From: Streptomonospora mangrovi
GTDB lineage: Bacteria; Actinomycetota; Actinomycetes; Streptosporangiales; Streptosporangiaceae
NCBI RefSeq assembly: GCF_027604915.1
Contig: NZ_JAJAQC010000003.1
Coordinates: 186,001 to 250,000, forward strand
Reading direction: 5' to 3'
Length of the DNA stretch: 64,000 nt
A model generated the notes under the pieces. That model saw only the letters and a list, made by a program, of their open reading frames with translations. It made no database searches and was not told where the DNA came from. Both the position numbers and the translations under genes were made by a program. Position 1 is the first letter of the stretch, and each line of letters begins with the position of its first letter. Below are positions 16,520 through 25,216 of this stretch, piece after piece.

Positions 16520-17439
16520 GCGCCCGGCACGCCGAGACCGCCGCCGCGGCGGCGTTTCCCGGCATGGAGCTGGCCGAGGTGCTGGAGCGGGCGGAGTTGC
16601 AGACGCGCCGCGACCGCAAGTACCTGCTGCGGCGCGAGGTGTTCCTGGCCTTCCTGCACCGGCTGGCCGACCAGGAGGACTGGTCCATCCTCCAGATCGG
16701 GGGGATGCGGCGGTTCCGCTACTCCTCGACCTACTTCGACACGCCCGACCTGCTGACCTTCCGCCAGCACCGCCAGGGCCGCCGCCGAAGATTCAAGGTC
16801 CGCACCCGCAGCTACCTCGACACCCGCACCTGCACCTTCGAGGTCAAGCTGGAGGGCGCCCGCGACGCCACCGTCAAGCAGCGCACGGCCCACCCGTTCG
16901 ACCTGCGCGACGAGCTGACCGAGGAGGCGCGCGCGTTCCTCGCCGAGGTGCTGCGCGCCGGATACGGCATCGCGCCGCCGGACGAGCTGATCCGCACCGC
17001 CGTCACCGGCTACTGGCGGCGCACGCTGGTGCAGCGCTCGGGCACCGCGCGGATCACCTGCGACACCGGGCTGGTGTGCCGCTCGGAGGCCGCCGAGGTG
17101 ATCGCCGACCCCAACTGGGTGGTGGTGGAGTGCAAGTCGGCGGGTCCGCCCACGGCCGCCGACGCGGCACTGGCCGAGCTGGGCGTGCGGCCGACCCGCA
17201 TCAGCAAGTACTGCCTGGCGGCGGCGGTCCTCCACCCGGGCCTGCGCGCCAACCCGTGGCGCCGGTCGCTCCGCGACTGGTTCGGCACCGAGGACGCGGA
17301 GTCGCCACCACTGCCGCCCGCCCGGGGCCGCCCGGCGGCTGCCCGCACACCGGTACCCCGGACGCGCGGTCCGCACCGGGCACCCGGGTGCGGCAAGGCG
17401 GGCGCGGTGCCGGCGGAGGCAGGCGGGCGCGCGGCCTGA
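16516..17439 (+). CDS. VTC domain-containing protein (polyphosphate polymerase-like)
   Basis: The 307-residue protein matches the VTC tunnel domain, whose yeast member Vtc4 makes polyphosphate from ATP. The tunnel shows basic and acidic residues expected for a triphosphate tunnel enzyme: RRDRKYLLRREVF at about residue 32, YSSTYFDTPDLLTFR near 77, RRRFKVRTRSY near 96, FEVKLEG near 113 and VVVECKSAG near 205. The C-terminal 60 residues are Pro/Arg-rich and disordered. GTG at 16516 overlaps the DUF4956 stop. It has no membrane anchor, so the DUF4956 partner probably tethers it. Bacterial VTC proteins are mostly uncharacterised, so polymerase activity is inferred. Confidence 0.85.
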   Translation: MSARHAETAAAAAFPGMELAEVLERAELQTRRDRKYLLRREVFLAFLHRLADQEDWSILQIGGMRRFRYSSTYFDTPDLLTFRQHRQGRRRRFKVRTRSYLDTRTCTFEVKLEGARDATVKQRTAHPFDLRDELTEEARAFLAEVLRAGYGIAPPDELIRTAVTGYWRRTLVQRSGTARITCDTGLVCRSEAAEVIADPNWVVVECKSAGPPTAADAALAELGVRPTRISKYCLAAAVLHPGLRANPWRRSLRDWFGTEDAESPPLPPARGRPAAARTPVPRTRGPHRAPGCGKAGAVPAEAGGRAA

Positions 17440-17522
17440 GTCGGTGTTGTCTGTGGGTGCCGGCCGACGGTTCGGGCCGGGTGCCCGGGGCGGGCGGTGA
17501 TCGCCTGCCCGGCGGTGGCCGA

Positions 17523-17558
17523 GGTCGGGGGCGGGGCGCCTGTCCCCGCCCCCCGACC
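17523..17558. terminator. Bidirectional terminator between VTC and dhaL genes
   Basis: GGTCGGGGGCGGGG (17523-17536) pairs with CCCCGCCCCCCGACC (17544-17558), with one bulged C and a 7-base loop. It sits eight bases from the dhaL stop in the gap between convergent genes. Confidence 0.65.
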
Positions 17559-17565
17559 CGCTGCC

Positions 17566-18195
17566 TCAGCCTGCCGCTGCGGCGGTGTCGGCCAGGGCTC
17601 GGAAGATCATCGCCGTGGAGACCGCGCCCGGGTCCTCGTGGCCCTTGCTGCGTTCGCCCAGGTAGGACGCTCGGCCCTTGCGGGCCTGGAGCGGTTCGGT
17701 GGCGCGGGCGCCGTCCTCGGCGGCCGTGGCGGCGGCCTGCGCCGCCTCGGCCAGGGCCGCGCCGCGACCCGCGGCCTCGGTGAACGCCTCGACGGCGGGG
17801 GCGTAGGCGTCGACCATGGTCTTGTCGCCCGGCTGCGCGCCGCCCAGGCGGCGGACCTCCTCCAGGCCGGCGGCCAGCGCGGCGGCGACCTCGCCGGGGT
17901 CGGCGCTCTCACCGGTGAGCCGCTTGCCCGCCGCGCGCAGCGCGCTGCCGTACAGCGGCCCCGACGCGCCGCCGACCTTGGAGACCAGGGTGGTGCCGGT
18001 CTTGACCAGCACCTCGCCCACCGATCCCGGCTGGAGGGCGGCCACGGCCTCGGCCGCCGCCGCGAAGCCCCGGTTCAGGTTGCCGCCGTGGTCGCCGTCG
18101 CCGATCGCGGCGTCCAGGTCGCTCAGCAGCTCGCGGTCCTTCTCGACGGCGACGGCGACGGCCCGCACCCAGGCGCGGGCGAGTTCGATGTCCAC
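17566..18195 (-). CDS. dhaL: Dihydroxyacetone kinase ADP-binding subunit DhaL
   Basis: The 209-residue protein is the DhaL subunit of the PTS-type dihydroxyacetone kinase. It holds ADP as a phosphate relay from DhaM to DhaK-bound dihydroxyacetone. The nucleotide/metal site is seen as LSDLDAAIGDGDHGGNLNRG near residue 25, and the glycine-rich KVGGASGPLYGS lies near residue 75. The GTG at 18195 gives a normal length after a GGGAG ribosome binding site. dhaK lies 195 bases upstream on the same strand, an unusually large gap for these genes. The phosphoryl donor dhaM is divergent from dhaK. Confidence 0.9.
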   Translation of the reverse strand: MDIELARAWVRAVAVAVEKDRELLSDLDAAIGDGDHGGNLNRGFAAAAEAVAALQPGSVGEVLVKTGTTLVSKVGGASGPLYGSALRAAGKRLTGESADPGEVAAALAAGLEEVRRLGGAQPGDKTMVDAYAPAVEAFTEAAGRGAALAEAAQAAATAAEDGARATEPLQARKGRASYLGERSKGHEDPGAVSTAMIFRALADTAAAAG

Positions 18196-18390
18196 CGGTG
18201 GCTCCCTTCCCTCGGTCTTCCCACGGTCTTCCCCCGGCTCTGCCGGCACCGGGCGCCGCCCGCCTCGGGCGCGCCCCGCACCGCCACCCTGCCCCATCGC
18301 GCCCCGCCCGCACCGGTCGGGGCCGCGCTCCTCGTCCCGGTGCCTTCCCGGGACCGCCCGCACACGTCCCGGCGCCGCCCCGGGCGCCCT

Positions 18391-19389
18391 TCACATCCCC
18401 CAGCGCAGCCCCGGCGTGCTCACCGGGGCGTCCCACAGCTCCACCAGCTCCGCGTCGGCGCCGCACAGCGTGACCGAGCAGCCCGCCATGTCCAGGCTGG
18501 TGACGTAGTCGCCCACCAGGCTGCGGGAGATCCGCACGCCGCGCTCGCCCAGCAGCCGGGCGACCTCGCCGTACACCAGGTACAGCTCGCTCAGCGGGGT
18601 GCCGCCCAGCCCGTTGACCAGGGCGATCACCTCTTCACCCGCGCCCGGCGCGCGGTCCTCCAGGATGGCCTCCACCATGTCGGCGACGATCTCGCGGGCC
18701 GGGCGCAGCTTCTCGCGGCGCCGCCCCGGCTCGCCGTGGATGCCCACGCCCACCTCGATCTCGTCGGCGGGCAGGTCGAATCCGGGCCGCCCGGCCTCGG
18801 GGGTGGTGCCGGCGGTCAGCGCCACCGCGAAGGACCGCGACGCCGCGTTGACCCGGCGCCCGATCTCGGCGACGGCCTCCAGGGAGTCGCCGCGCACCGC
18901 CGCCGCGCCCGCGATCTTCTCGACCAGCAGCGTGGCGCCGGTACCCCGCCGGCCGGCGGTGAACGTGGAGTCCTGCACCGCGACGTCGTCGTCCACCAGC
19001 ACGGTCTCGACCCGCACGCCCTCGTCGCCGGCCAGTTCGGCGGCGAGGTCGAAGTTCATGACGTCGCCGGTGTAGTTCTTGACCACCAGCACCACGCCCG
19101 CGCCGGAGTCGGCCGCGCGCACCGCCGCCACCACCTGGTCGGGCACCGGGGAGGTGAAGACCTCGCCGGGGCAGGCGGCGTCGAGCATGCCCTCGCCCAC
19201 GAACCCGGTGTGCAGCGGCTCGTGCCCCGACCCGCCGCCCGACACCAGCCCCACCTTGCCGGGGACCGCGCCCCGGGCGCGGGTGACCACCCGGTTCTCC
19301 AGGTCCACCGCCAGGTCGGGGTGGGCGGCGGCGAACCCGGCCAGCGCGTCGGTGAGGTAGGTGTCGGCGGAGTTGAGGAACTTCTTCAT
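18391..19389 (-). CDS. dhaK: Dihydroxyacetone kinase substrate-binding subunit DhaK
   Basis: The 332-residue protein is DhaK, which binds dihydroxyacetone covalently through a histidine. The substrate loop is SGGGSGHEPLHTGFVG near residues 50-65, and the covalent His is in GVGIHGEPGRRRE near residue 215. A central NYTGDVMNF and the C-terminal NGLGGTPLSELYLVYGE are conserved. Length matches the family. ATG at 19389 is clear. It is divergent from dhaM across 72 bases that contain a CRP-like palindrome. The system links PTS phosphate to triose metabolism, probably from glycerol oxidation or aldol cleavage. Confidence 0.92.
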   Translation of the reverse strand: MKKFLNSADTYLTDALAGFAAAHPDLAVDLENRVVTRARGAVPGKVGLVSGGGSGHEPLHTGFVGEGMLDAACPGEVFTSPVPDQVVAAVRAADSGAGVVLVVKNYTGDVMNFDLAAELAGDEGVRVETVLVDDDVAVQDSTFTAGRRGTGATLLVEKIAGAAAVRGDSLEAVAEIGRRVNAASRSFAVALTAGTTPEAGRPGFDLPADEIEVGVGIHGEPGRRREKLRPAREIVADMVEAILEDRAPGAGEEVIALVNGLGGTPLSELYLVYGEVARLLGERGVRISRSLVGDYVTSLDMAGCSVTLCGADAELVELWDAPVSTPGLRWGM

Positions 19390-19416
19390 GTCGGGCTCCC
19401 GCGGTCTGCGAAGGCG

Positions 19417-19430
19417 GTGACGCGCGTCAC
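19417..19430. promoter_or_regulatory. CRP-like palindrome in the divergent dhaK/dhaM promoter
   Basis: GTGACGCGCGTCAC is a perfect 14-bp dyad of the form GTGAC-N4-GTCAC, matching the core of Crp/Fnr family sites (TGTGA-N6-TCACA). It lies 28 and 32 bases from the two start codons, so one bound dimer could control both sides. The regulator is not in the window. Confidence 0.5.
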
Positions 19431-19461
19431 GGCGTGCGCGCCGATCAGTAGCCTAGGGGGC

Positions 19462-19869
19462 ATGGAGACCAAGGACACGGCCGTGGGGGTCGTTCTCGTG
19501 TCGCACAGCGCCAAACTCGCCGCCGGGCTGAGCGAGCTGATCGACCAGTTGGGATCGGCGGGCGGGCGCGTCTTCTGCGCCGGGGGCACCGACGACGGCG
19601 GCATCGGCACCTCCTACGACCGCATCGCCGCCGCCGTGGCGCGGGCCGACTCCGGCGCGGGCGTGGTGGTGCTGCCCGACATCGGCAGCGCCGTGCTGAC
19701 GGCCCGCATGGTGCTGGAGGACGACCCGCGCGAGGACGTCGTGCTGGTCGACGCCCCCTTCGTGGAGGGCGCGGTGGCCGCCGCCGTCACCGCCGGCACC
19801 GGCGCCGACCTCGCCGCCGTGGTCGCCGCCGCGCGCGAGGCCCGCCAGGCGGCCAAGATCCCCGACTGA
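19462..19869 (+). CDS. dhaM: Dihydroxyacetone kinase phosphoryl-donor subunit DhaM (EIIA-only form)
   Basis: The 135-residue protein is the PTS EIIA (mannose-type) domain of DhaM. The phosphorylated His is in VVLVSHSAKLAAGL near residue 15. VLPDIGSAVLTARMVL and VDAPFVEGAVAAAV follow, the strand/helix pattern of DhaM. It lacks the HPr and enzyme I domains fused in the E. coli protein, so it must receive phosphate from the cell's general PTS proteins encoded elsewhere. ATG at 19462. It is transcribed away from dhaK and dhaL, an uncommon split, and is followed by a strong hairpin. Confidence 0.9.
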   Translation: METKDTAVGVVLVSHSAKLAAGLSELIDQLGSAGGRVFCAGGTDDGGIGTSYDRIAAAVARADSGAGVVVLPDIGSAVLTARMVLEDDPREDVVLVDAPFVEGAVAAAVTAGTGADLAAVVAAAREARQAAKIPD

Positions 19870-19883
19870 CATCGGGGCCGGTG

Positions 19884-19909
19884 GCCGGCCGGGGCCGCCC
19901 CCGGCCGGC
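19884..19909. terminator. Stem-loop terminator after dhaM
   Basis: GCCGGCCGGGG (19884-19894) and CCCCGGCCGGC (19899-19909) form an 11-bp perfect stem with a 4-base loop, fifteen bases after the dhaM stop. Confidence 0.6.
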
Positions 19910-19968
19910 GCGGCGCCGCGGCTGCGCCGCGAAATCCCCTTGTGCGGGCTCATATCCTGGGGGTTGGT

Positions 19969-22900
19969 ATGAGAACACCGCCCGCGGCCGTCCCCGGCGC
20001 CCACCTCCGTGCCCTGCGCGAACGCCTGTCCCCGCTGATGCCGGCCGACCGGCACCGGCTGCGCCGGCGTATCGACGGCCTCCAGAAGATCCGCGACGAC
20101 CGCAAGCGCGCCGACATCGCCGCCAAGATCGCGGCCGAGATCGACACCGCCCAGGCGCGCGTCGAGCGCCGCGCCGCCGCCGTGCCGCGCATCACCTACC
20201 CCGAGGCCCTGCCGGTCAGCCGGCGCAAGGACGACATCGCCGCCGCCATCCGCGACCACCAGGTCGTGATCGTCGCCGGCGAGACCGGCTCGGGCAAGAC
20301 CACCCAGCTCCCCAAGATCTGCCTGGAGCTGGGCCGGGGCGTGCGCGGCGCGATCGGCCACACCCAGCCCCGCCGGCTGGCCGCCCGCACCGTCGCCGAG
20401 CGCATCGCCGAGGAGTTGGACTCCCCGCTGGGCGAGGCGGTGGGCTACAAGGTCCGCTTCACCGACCGCTCCGGCGACGACACCCTCGTCAAGCTGATGA
20501 CCGACGGCATCCTGCTGGCCGAGATCCAGCAGGACCGCATGCTGCGCCAGTACGACACCCTGATCATCGACGAGGCCCACGAGCGCAGCCTCAACATCGA
20601 CTTCCTGCTGGGCTACATCAAGCAGTTGCTGCCGCGCCGCCCGGAGCTGAAGGTGGTCATCACCTCGGCCACCATCGACCCCGAGCGGTTCTCGCGGCAC
20701 TTCGACGACGCCCCGATCGTGGAGGTCTCCGGCCGCACCTACCCGGTCGAGGTCCGCTACCGCCCCATCGACGAGGACGCCGACGAGGACCAGGTGCAGG
20801 CCATCTGCGGTGCCGTGGCCGAGCTCCAGGGCGAGGGCCCCGGCGACATCCTCGTCTTCCTCAGCGGCGAGCGCGAGATCCGCGACACCGCCGACGCCCT
20901 GGCCAAGCAGCGGCTGCGCGACACCGAGATCCTGCCGCTGTTCGCCCGGCTGTCGGCGGCCGAGCAGCACCGCGTGTTCGCCCCCCACCGCGGCCGGCGC
21001 GTGGTGCTGGCCACCAACGTCGCCGAGACCTCGCTGACCGTGCCCGGCATCCGCTACGTCATCGACCCCGGCACCGCGCGCGTCTCCCGCTACAGCCACC
21101 GCACCAAGGTGCAGCGGCTGCCCATCGAACCCGTCTCCCAGGCGTCGGCCAACCAGCGCAAGGGGCGCTGCGGCCGCGTGGCCGAGGGCATCTGCATCCG
21201 GCTGTACTCCGAGGAGGACTTCCTCTCCCGCCCGGAGTTCACCGACCCCGAGATCCTGCGCACCAACCTCGCCTCGGTCATCCTCCAGATGGCCTCGCTG
21301 GGCTTGGGCGACATCGCCGCCTTCCCCTTCGTGGAGGGCCCCGACCGCCGCCAGATCAAGGACGGCGTCAACCTCCTCCAGGAGCTGGGCGCCCTCGACC
21401 CCGGCGAACCCGACCCCGGCAAGGGCCTGACCCCGCTGGGGCGGCGCCTGGCGCAGTTGCCCATCGACCCCCGCCTGGGCCGCATGGTGCTGGAGGCCGA
21501 GGACAACGGCTGCGTGCGCGAGGTCATGATCATCGCGGCGGCGCTGTCCATCCAGGACCCCCGCGAGCGCCCCGCCGACAAGCAGCAGGCCGCCGACGAG
21601 TTCCACGCCCGCTTCGCCGACAAGGAATCCGACTTCCTGGCCTACCTCAACCTGTGGAACCACCTCCAGGAGCGCCAGCGGGAGCTGTCGGGCAGCCGGT
21701 TCCGCCGCATGTGCCGCGACGAGTACCTCAACTACCTGCGGGTCCGCGAGTGGCAGGACATCTACGGCCAGCTCAAGCAGACCGTCAAGGCCATGGGCGT
21801 CACCATCAACAGCACCGCGCCCAACCCGCGCGAGGTGCACGTCTCGCTGCTGTCGGGGCTGCTGTCCCACGTCGGGCTCAAGGACCCCGAGAAGCACGAG
21901 TACCTGGGCGGGCGCGGCGCCCGGTTCGCGATCTTCCCCGGCTCGGCGCTGTTCAAGCGGCAGCCGCGCTACGTCATGGCCGCCGAACTCGTGGAGACCT
22001 CCCGGCTGTGGGCGCGCATGGTCGCCCGCATCGAGCCCGAGTGGGCCGAGCGGCTGGCCGGCCACATCGTCAAGCGCAGCTACAGCGAACCCCACTGGGA
22101 GAAGAACCGCGGCGCCGTCATGGCCTATGAGCGGGTCACCCTCTACGGCGTGCCGATCGTGGCCCAGCGCAAGGTCAACTACGGCGCCATCGACCCCGAG
22201 GTCTCGCGCGAGCTGTTCATCCGCCACGCCCTGGTCGAGGGCGACTGGACCACCAACCACCGCTTCTTCCACGACAACCGGCGGCTGCTGGAGGAGGTCG
22301 AGGACCTCGAGCACCGCGCCCGCCGGCGCGACATCCTCGTCGACGACGAAACCCTCTTCCGCTTCTACGACGAGCGCGTGGGGGCCGAGGCGGTGTCGGC
22401 CGCGCACTTCGACACCTGGTGGAAGCGCGCCCGCCGGGCCGACCCCGACCTGCTCAACTTCGAGAAGTCGATGCTGATCAACGAGGGGTCCGACGAGGTC
22501 AGCGAGGAGGACTACCCCGACACCTGGCGCCAGGGCGACCACCGGTTCGCGCTGAGCTACCAGTTCGAGCCCGGCGCCCAGGCCGACGGCGTCACCGTCA
22601 CCATCCCGCTGACCGTGCTCAACCAGGTCACCGAGGACGGCTTCGACTGGCAGATCCCCGGCCTGCGCGAGGACCTGGTCACCGCGCTGATCCGGTCGCT
22701 GCCCAAACCGCTGCGGCGCAACTTCGTGCCGGTGCCCGACCACGCCCGCGCGGTGCTGAAGACCCTCACCCCCTACACCGAGCCGCTGGCCGACGCCCTC
22801 AGCCGCGAACTCGGCCGGATGAGCGGCGAGCGCCTCTCCGCCGCCGACTTCGACCCCTCCCGGGTGCCCGACCACCTGCGCATGACCTTCCGCGCCGTCG

Positions 22901-23898
22901 ACGGCCGCGGCCGCACCCTGGCCGAGGAGAAGGACCTCGCCGCGCTGCGCGCCCGGCTCAAGCCCAAGTTGCAGCAGGCGATCTCCGCCGAGGCCCGCGA
23001 CCTGGAGCGCACCGGCCTGACCGCCTGGGACTTCGGCCCGCTGGAGCGGGTCTTCGAGCGCCGCTCGGCCGGCCCCGCCGTCAAGGGCTACCCCGCTCTG
23101 GTCGACCGCGGCGACTCCGTGGACGTCCGCCTGTTCGACACCGAGGCCGAGCAGCGCCACGCCATGTGGGCGGGCGCGCGCCGGCTGCTGCTGCTCCAGG
23201 TGCCCTCGCCGGTGGCGGTGGTGCAGCGCGGCCTGGACAACCGCACCAAGCTCGCCCTCAGCCACAACCCCCACGGCGGGGTGCCGGCGCTGTTCCAGGA
23301 CTGCCTGGAGTGCGCCGCCGACTCCCTGATGGCCCGGCGCGGCGGGCTGGGAGCGCTGGCCTCCGCCGACGGCGCCTCCTGGGACCCCGACGCGTTCGCC
23401 GCCCTGCGCGAGCACGTGCGCGCCGAACTCGCCGACACCCTCGCCGAGGCCGTCGAGGGCACCGCCCGGGTCCTGGCCGCCGCCCACGAGCTGGGCCGCA
23501 GGCTCCGCGGCACCACCAGCCTGGCCGTGCTGCCCTCGCTCAACGACGTCCAGGGCCAGCTCGCCGGCTTGATCCGCCCCGGGTTCGCCACCGACGCCGG
23601 CCTGGCGCGGCTGGGCCACCTGCACCGCTACCTGCGGGCGATCGACCTGCGGCTGACCAAGCTGCCCGACAACCCGCGCCGCGACCAGGTCAACATGGCC
23701 AAGGTCGAGCAGATGCGCCAGGCCCGCGAGAACCTGCTGGCCGCGCTGCCGCCCGGCCGCGAGCACGACCCCGACGTCCGCGAGATCCGCTGGATGCTGG
23801 AGGAGTTCCGCGTCAGCCTGTTCGCCCAGGAACTGGGCACCGCCTACCCCGTCTCCGAGAAGCGCATCCTGCGCGCGATCGAGGCCGCCAAGGGCTGA
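19969..23898 (+). CDS. hrpA: ATP-dependent RNA helicase HrpA (DEAH box)
   Basis: The 1309-residue protein has the size and domains of full-length HrpA. RecA1 carries Walker A GETGSGKTTQLPK near residue 105, DEAHERSLNIDF near 205 and the SAT motif near 235. RecA2 carries VFLSGEREIRDTADAL, TNVAETSLTVPGI and QRKGRCGRV. The winged-helix/ratchet and OB-fold regions follow to about residue 740, then the long HrpA-specific C-terminal domain (DUF3418) to the end. I chose ATG 19969 over GTG 19942. DEAH helicases of this type rescue stalled ribosomes or remodel RNA. It is monocistronic with a very strong terminator directly after its stop. Confidence 0.93.
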   Translation: MRTPPAAVPGAHLRALRERLSPLMPADRHRLRRRIDGLQKIRDDRKRADIAAKIAAEIDTAQARVERRAAAVPRITYPEALPVSRRKDDIAAAIRDHQVVIVAGETGSGKTTQLPKICLELGRGVRGAIGHTQPRRLAARTVAERIAEELDSPLGEAVGYKVRFTDRSGDDTLVKLMTDGILLAEIQQDRMLRQYDTLIIDEAHERSLNIDFLLGYIKQLLPRRPELKVVITSATIDPERFSRHFDDAPIVEVSGRTYPVEVRYRPIDEDADEDQVQAICGAVAELQGEGPGDILVFLSGEREIRDTADALAKQRLRDTEILPLFARLSAAEQHRVFAPHRGRRVVLATNVAETSLTVPGIRYVIDPGTARVSRYSHRTKVQRLPIEPVSQASANQRKGRCGRVAEGICIRLYSEEDFLSRPEFTDPEILRTNLASVILQMASLGLGDIAAFPFVEGPDRRQIKDGVNLLQELGALDPGEPDPGKGLTPLGRRLAQLPIDPRLGRMVLEAEDNGCVREVMIIAAALSIQDPRERPADKQQAADEFHARFADKESDFLAYLNLWNHLQERQRELSGSRFRRMCRDEYLNYLRVREWQDIYGQLKQTVKAMGVTINSTAPNPREVHVSLLSGLLSHVGLKDPEKHEYLGGRGARFAIFPGSALFKRQPRYVMAAELVETSRLWARMVARIEPEWAERLAGHIVKRSYSEPHWEKNRGAVMAYERVTLYGVPIVAQRKVNYGAIDPEVSRELFIRHALVEGDWTTNHRFFHDNRRLLEEVEDLEHRARRRDILVDDETLFRFYDERVGAEAVSAAHFDTWWKRARRADPDLLNFEKSMLINEGSDEVSEEDYPDTWRQGDHRFALSYQFEPGAQADGVTVTIPLTVLNQVTEDGFDWQIPGLREDLVTALIRSLPKPLRRNFVPVPDHARAVLKTLTPYTEPLADALSRELGRMSGERLSAADFDPSRVPDHLRMTFRAVDGRGRTLAEEKDLAALRARLKPKLQQAISAEARDLERTGLTAWDFGPLERVFERRSAGPAVKGYPALVDRGDSVDVRLFDTEAEQRHAMWAGARRLLLLQVPSPVAVVQRGLDNRTKLALSHNPHGGVPALFQDCLECAADSLMARRGGLGALASADGASWDPDAFAALREHVRAELADTLAEAVEGTARVLAAAHELGRRLRGTTSLAVLPSLNDVQGQLAGLIRPGFATDAGLARLGHLHRYLRAIDLRLTKLPDNPRRDQVNMAKVEQMRQARENLLAALPPGREHDPDVREIRWMLEEFRVSLFAQELGTAYPVSEKRILRAIEAAKG

Positions 23899-23931
23899 CC
23901 CCGGTGCCCGGCGCCGCGCCGGGCACCGGGG
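23899..23931. terminator. Strong stem-loop terminator abutting hrpA stop
   Basis: CCCCGGTGCCCGGC (23899-23912) and GCCGGGCACCGGGG (23918-23931) make a perfect 14-bp stem with a 5-base loop that starts at the base following the TGA. No T-run follows, which is common for actinobacterial terminators. Confidence 0.7.
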
Positions 23932-24035
23932 CACCGCCGCACGCCCCCCACGGTCCCCCGCGCCAGGAGTGCGCCGCCGCCGTGCGGGGAATGACCCCCG
24001 CTGACCAGCCGCGACGAACGGACGGAAGAACCACC

Positions 24036-25082
24036 ATGAGCGACCCGCGCCTGCTGTGGATCGGCACCTACACCGCCGGCACCGACCCCCACGCGGCCGG
24101 GCTCGGGGTGTACCGGGGGTGGCTGGACCCCGCCACCGGCGCGCTCAGCGGCGGCGAGGTCGCCGCCGCCGCGTCCAGCCCCTCCTTCCTGGCCGTCCAC
24201 CCCCGCCACCCCGACCGGATCTACGCCGCCAACGAGCGCGCCGAGGGCACGGTGTCGGGGTTCGGCTTCGACGCCGCCGTGCTGCGCTCGCTGGGGTCGG
24301 CCGGCACCTGCGGCGGCCTGCCCTGCCACGTCCTGGTCCACCCCGCCGGCCGCCACATCGTGGCCTGCGACTACGCCGACGGCCGCGTCAGCGTGCACCG
24401 GCTGCTGCCCTGCGGCGCGCCCGAGGAGCCCGCGGCGGTGCTGCGCGGAAGCGGCAGCGGCCCCGTGCGCGGCCGCCAGGACGGGCCCCACGCCCACTCC
24501 TCGGCCATGGCGCCCGGCGGGGACTACCTGCTGGTGGCCGACCTGGGCGCCGACGTGCTGCGCCGCTACCGCTTCGACGCCGACGCCGAGGACCCCGTCT
24601 CCGACGCGGGCACCGCCATCCACCTCGAACCCGGCACCGGCCCGCGCCACATGGCGGTGCACCCCAGCGGCCACGTCTACGTCGTGGGCGAACTCGACGC
24701 CCGCGTGCACGTGCTGGAGTGGGACCCCCAGACCGCCACCGCGCGCGAGACCGCCGTGGTGGCCGCCGGCGCCGACCCGAAGGGCCTGCCCTCCGAGATC
24801 GCCCTCAGCCCCGACTCCTCGCGGCTGTACGTGGCCAACCGCGGCCCCGACACCGTCACCGCCTTCGAGGTCACCGACGGCGGCGCCGGGCTGCGCCCCC
24901 TCGCCGAGGTCCCGTGCGGGGGCACCTGGCCCCGGCACTTCGCCCAGGTGGGGGAGTGGCTGGTCGTGGCCAACCAGCAGTCGGCCGAGCTGACGGTGCT
25001 GCGCCTGGACGGCTCCGGGGTGCCCCAGCCCACACCGCACCGGCTGGGCGTGCCCGACCCCGCCTGCGTGCTGCCCGTCTGA
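24036..25082 (+). CDS. Lactonase family protein (seven-bladed beta-propeller, YbhE-like)
   Basis: The 348-residue protein fits the lactonase/6-phosphogluconolactonase (Pgl type, YbhE) family. It starts RLLWIGTYTAGTDP, and repeated propeller-blade phrases follow: SSPSFLAVHPRHPDRIYAANE, CHVLVHPAGRHIVACDYADG, GPHAHSSAMAPGGDYLLVADLG, GTGPRHMAVHPSGHVYVVGE and GTWPRHFAQVGEWLVVANQ. ATG at 24036 follows GACGGAAGAA. Only some members are proven lactonases. Without a pentose phosphate neighbour the substrate is open. It has no signal peptide. Confidence 0.87.
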   Translation: MSDPRLLWIGTYTAGTDPHAAGLGVYRGWLDPATGALSGGEVAAAASSPSFLAVHPRHPDRIYAANERAEGTVSGFGFDAAVLRSLGSAGTCGGLPCHVLVHPAGRHIVACDYADGRVSVHRLLPCGAPEEPAAVLRGSGSGPVRGRQDGPHAHSSAMAPGGDYLLVADLGADVLRRYRFDADAEDPVSDAGTAIHLEPGTGPRHMAVHPSGHVYVVGELDARVHVLEWDPQTATARETAVVAAGADPKGLPSEIALSPDSSRLYVANRGPDTVTAFEVTDGGAGLRPLAEVPCGGTWPRHFAQVGEWLVVANQQSAELTVLRLDGSGVPQPTPHRLGVPDPACVLPV

Positions 25083-25216
25083 CCGCCCGGCTGGGCACCC
25101 CCGCCGCCCCCGCCACCCGACCCGGCCCGGGGGCGGCGGGCGGCCATCACCGACAATGGATCCGGTGCGCGCCTTGCGAACAGGGCGCCTTCGAGCGTGG
25201 AGAGGACGGGACACCC

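Noticed and set aside
19453-23934. A 1493-codon open frame on the minus strand opposite hrpA
   Set aside because: It is the antisense shadow of hrpA: Gly/Val/Ala/His/Gln-rich, no motif, and the plus strand encodes a complete, motif-rich helicase. Long antisense frames arise from GC-biased codons.
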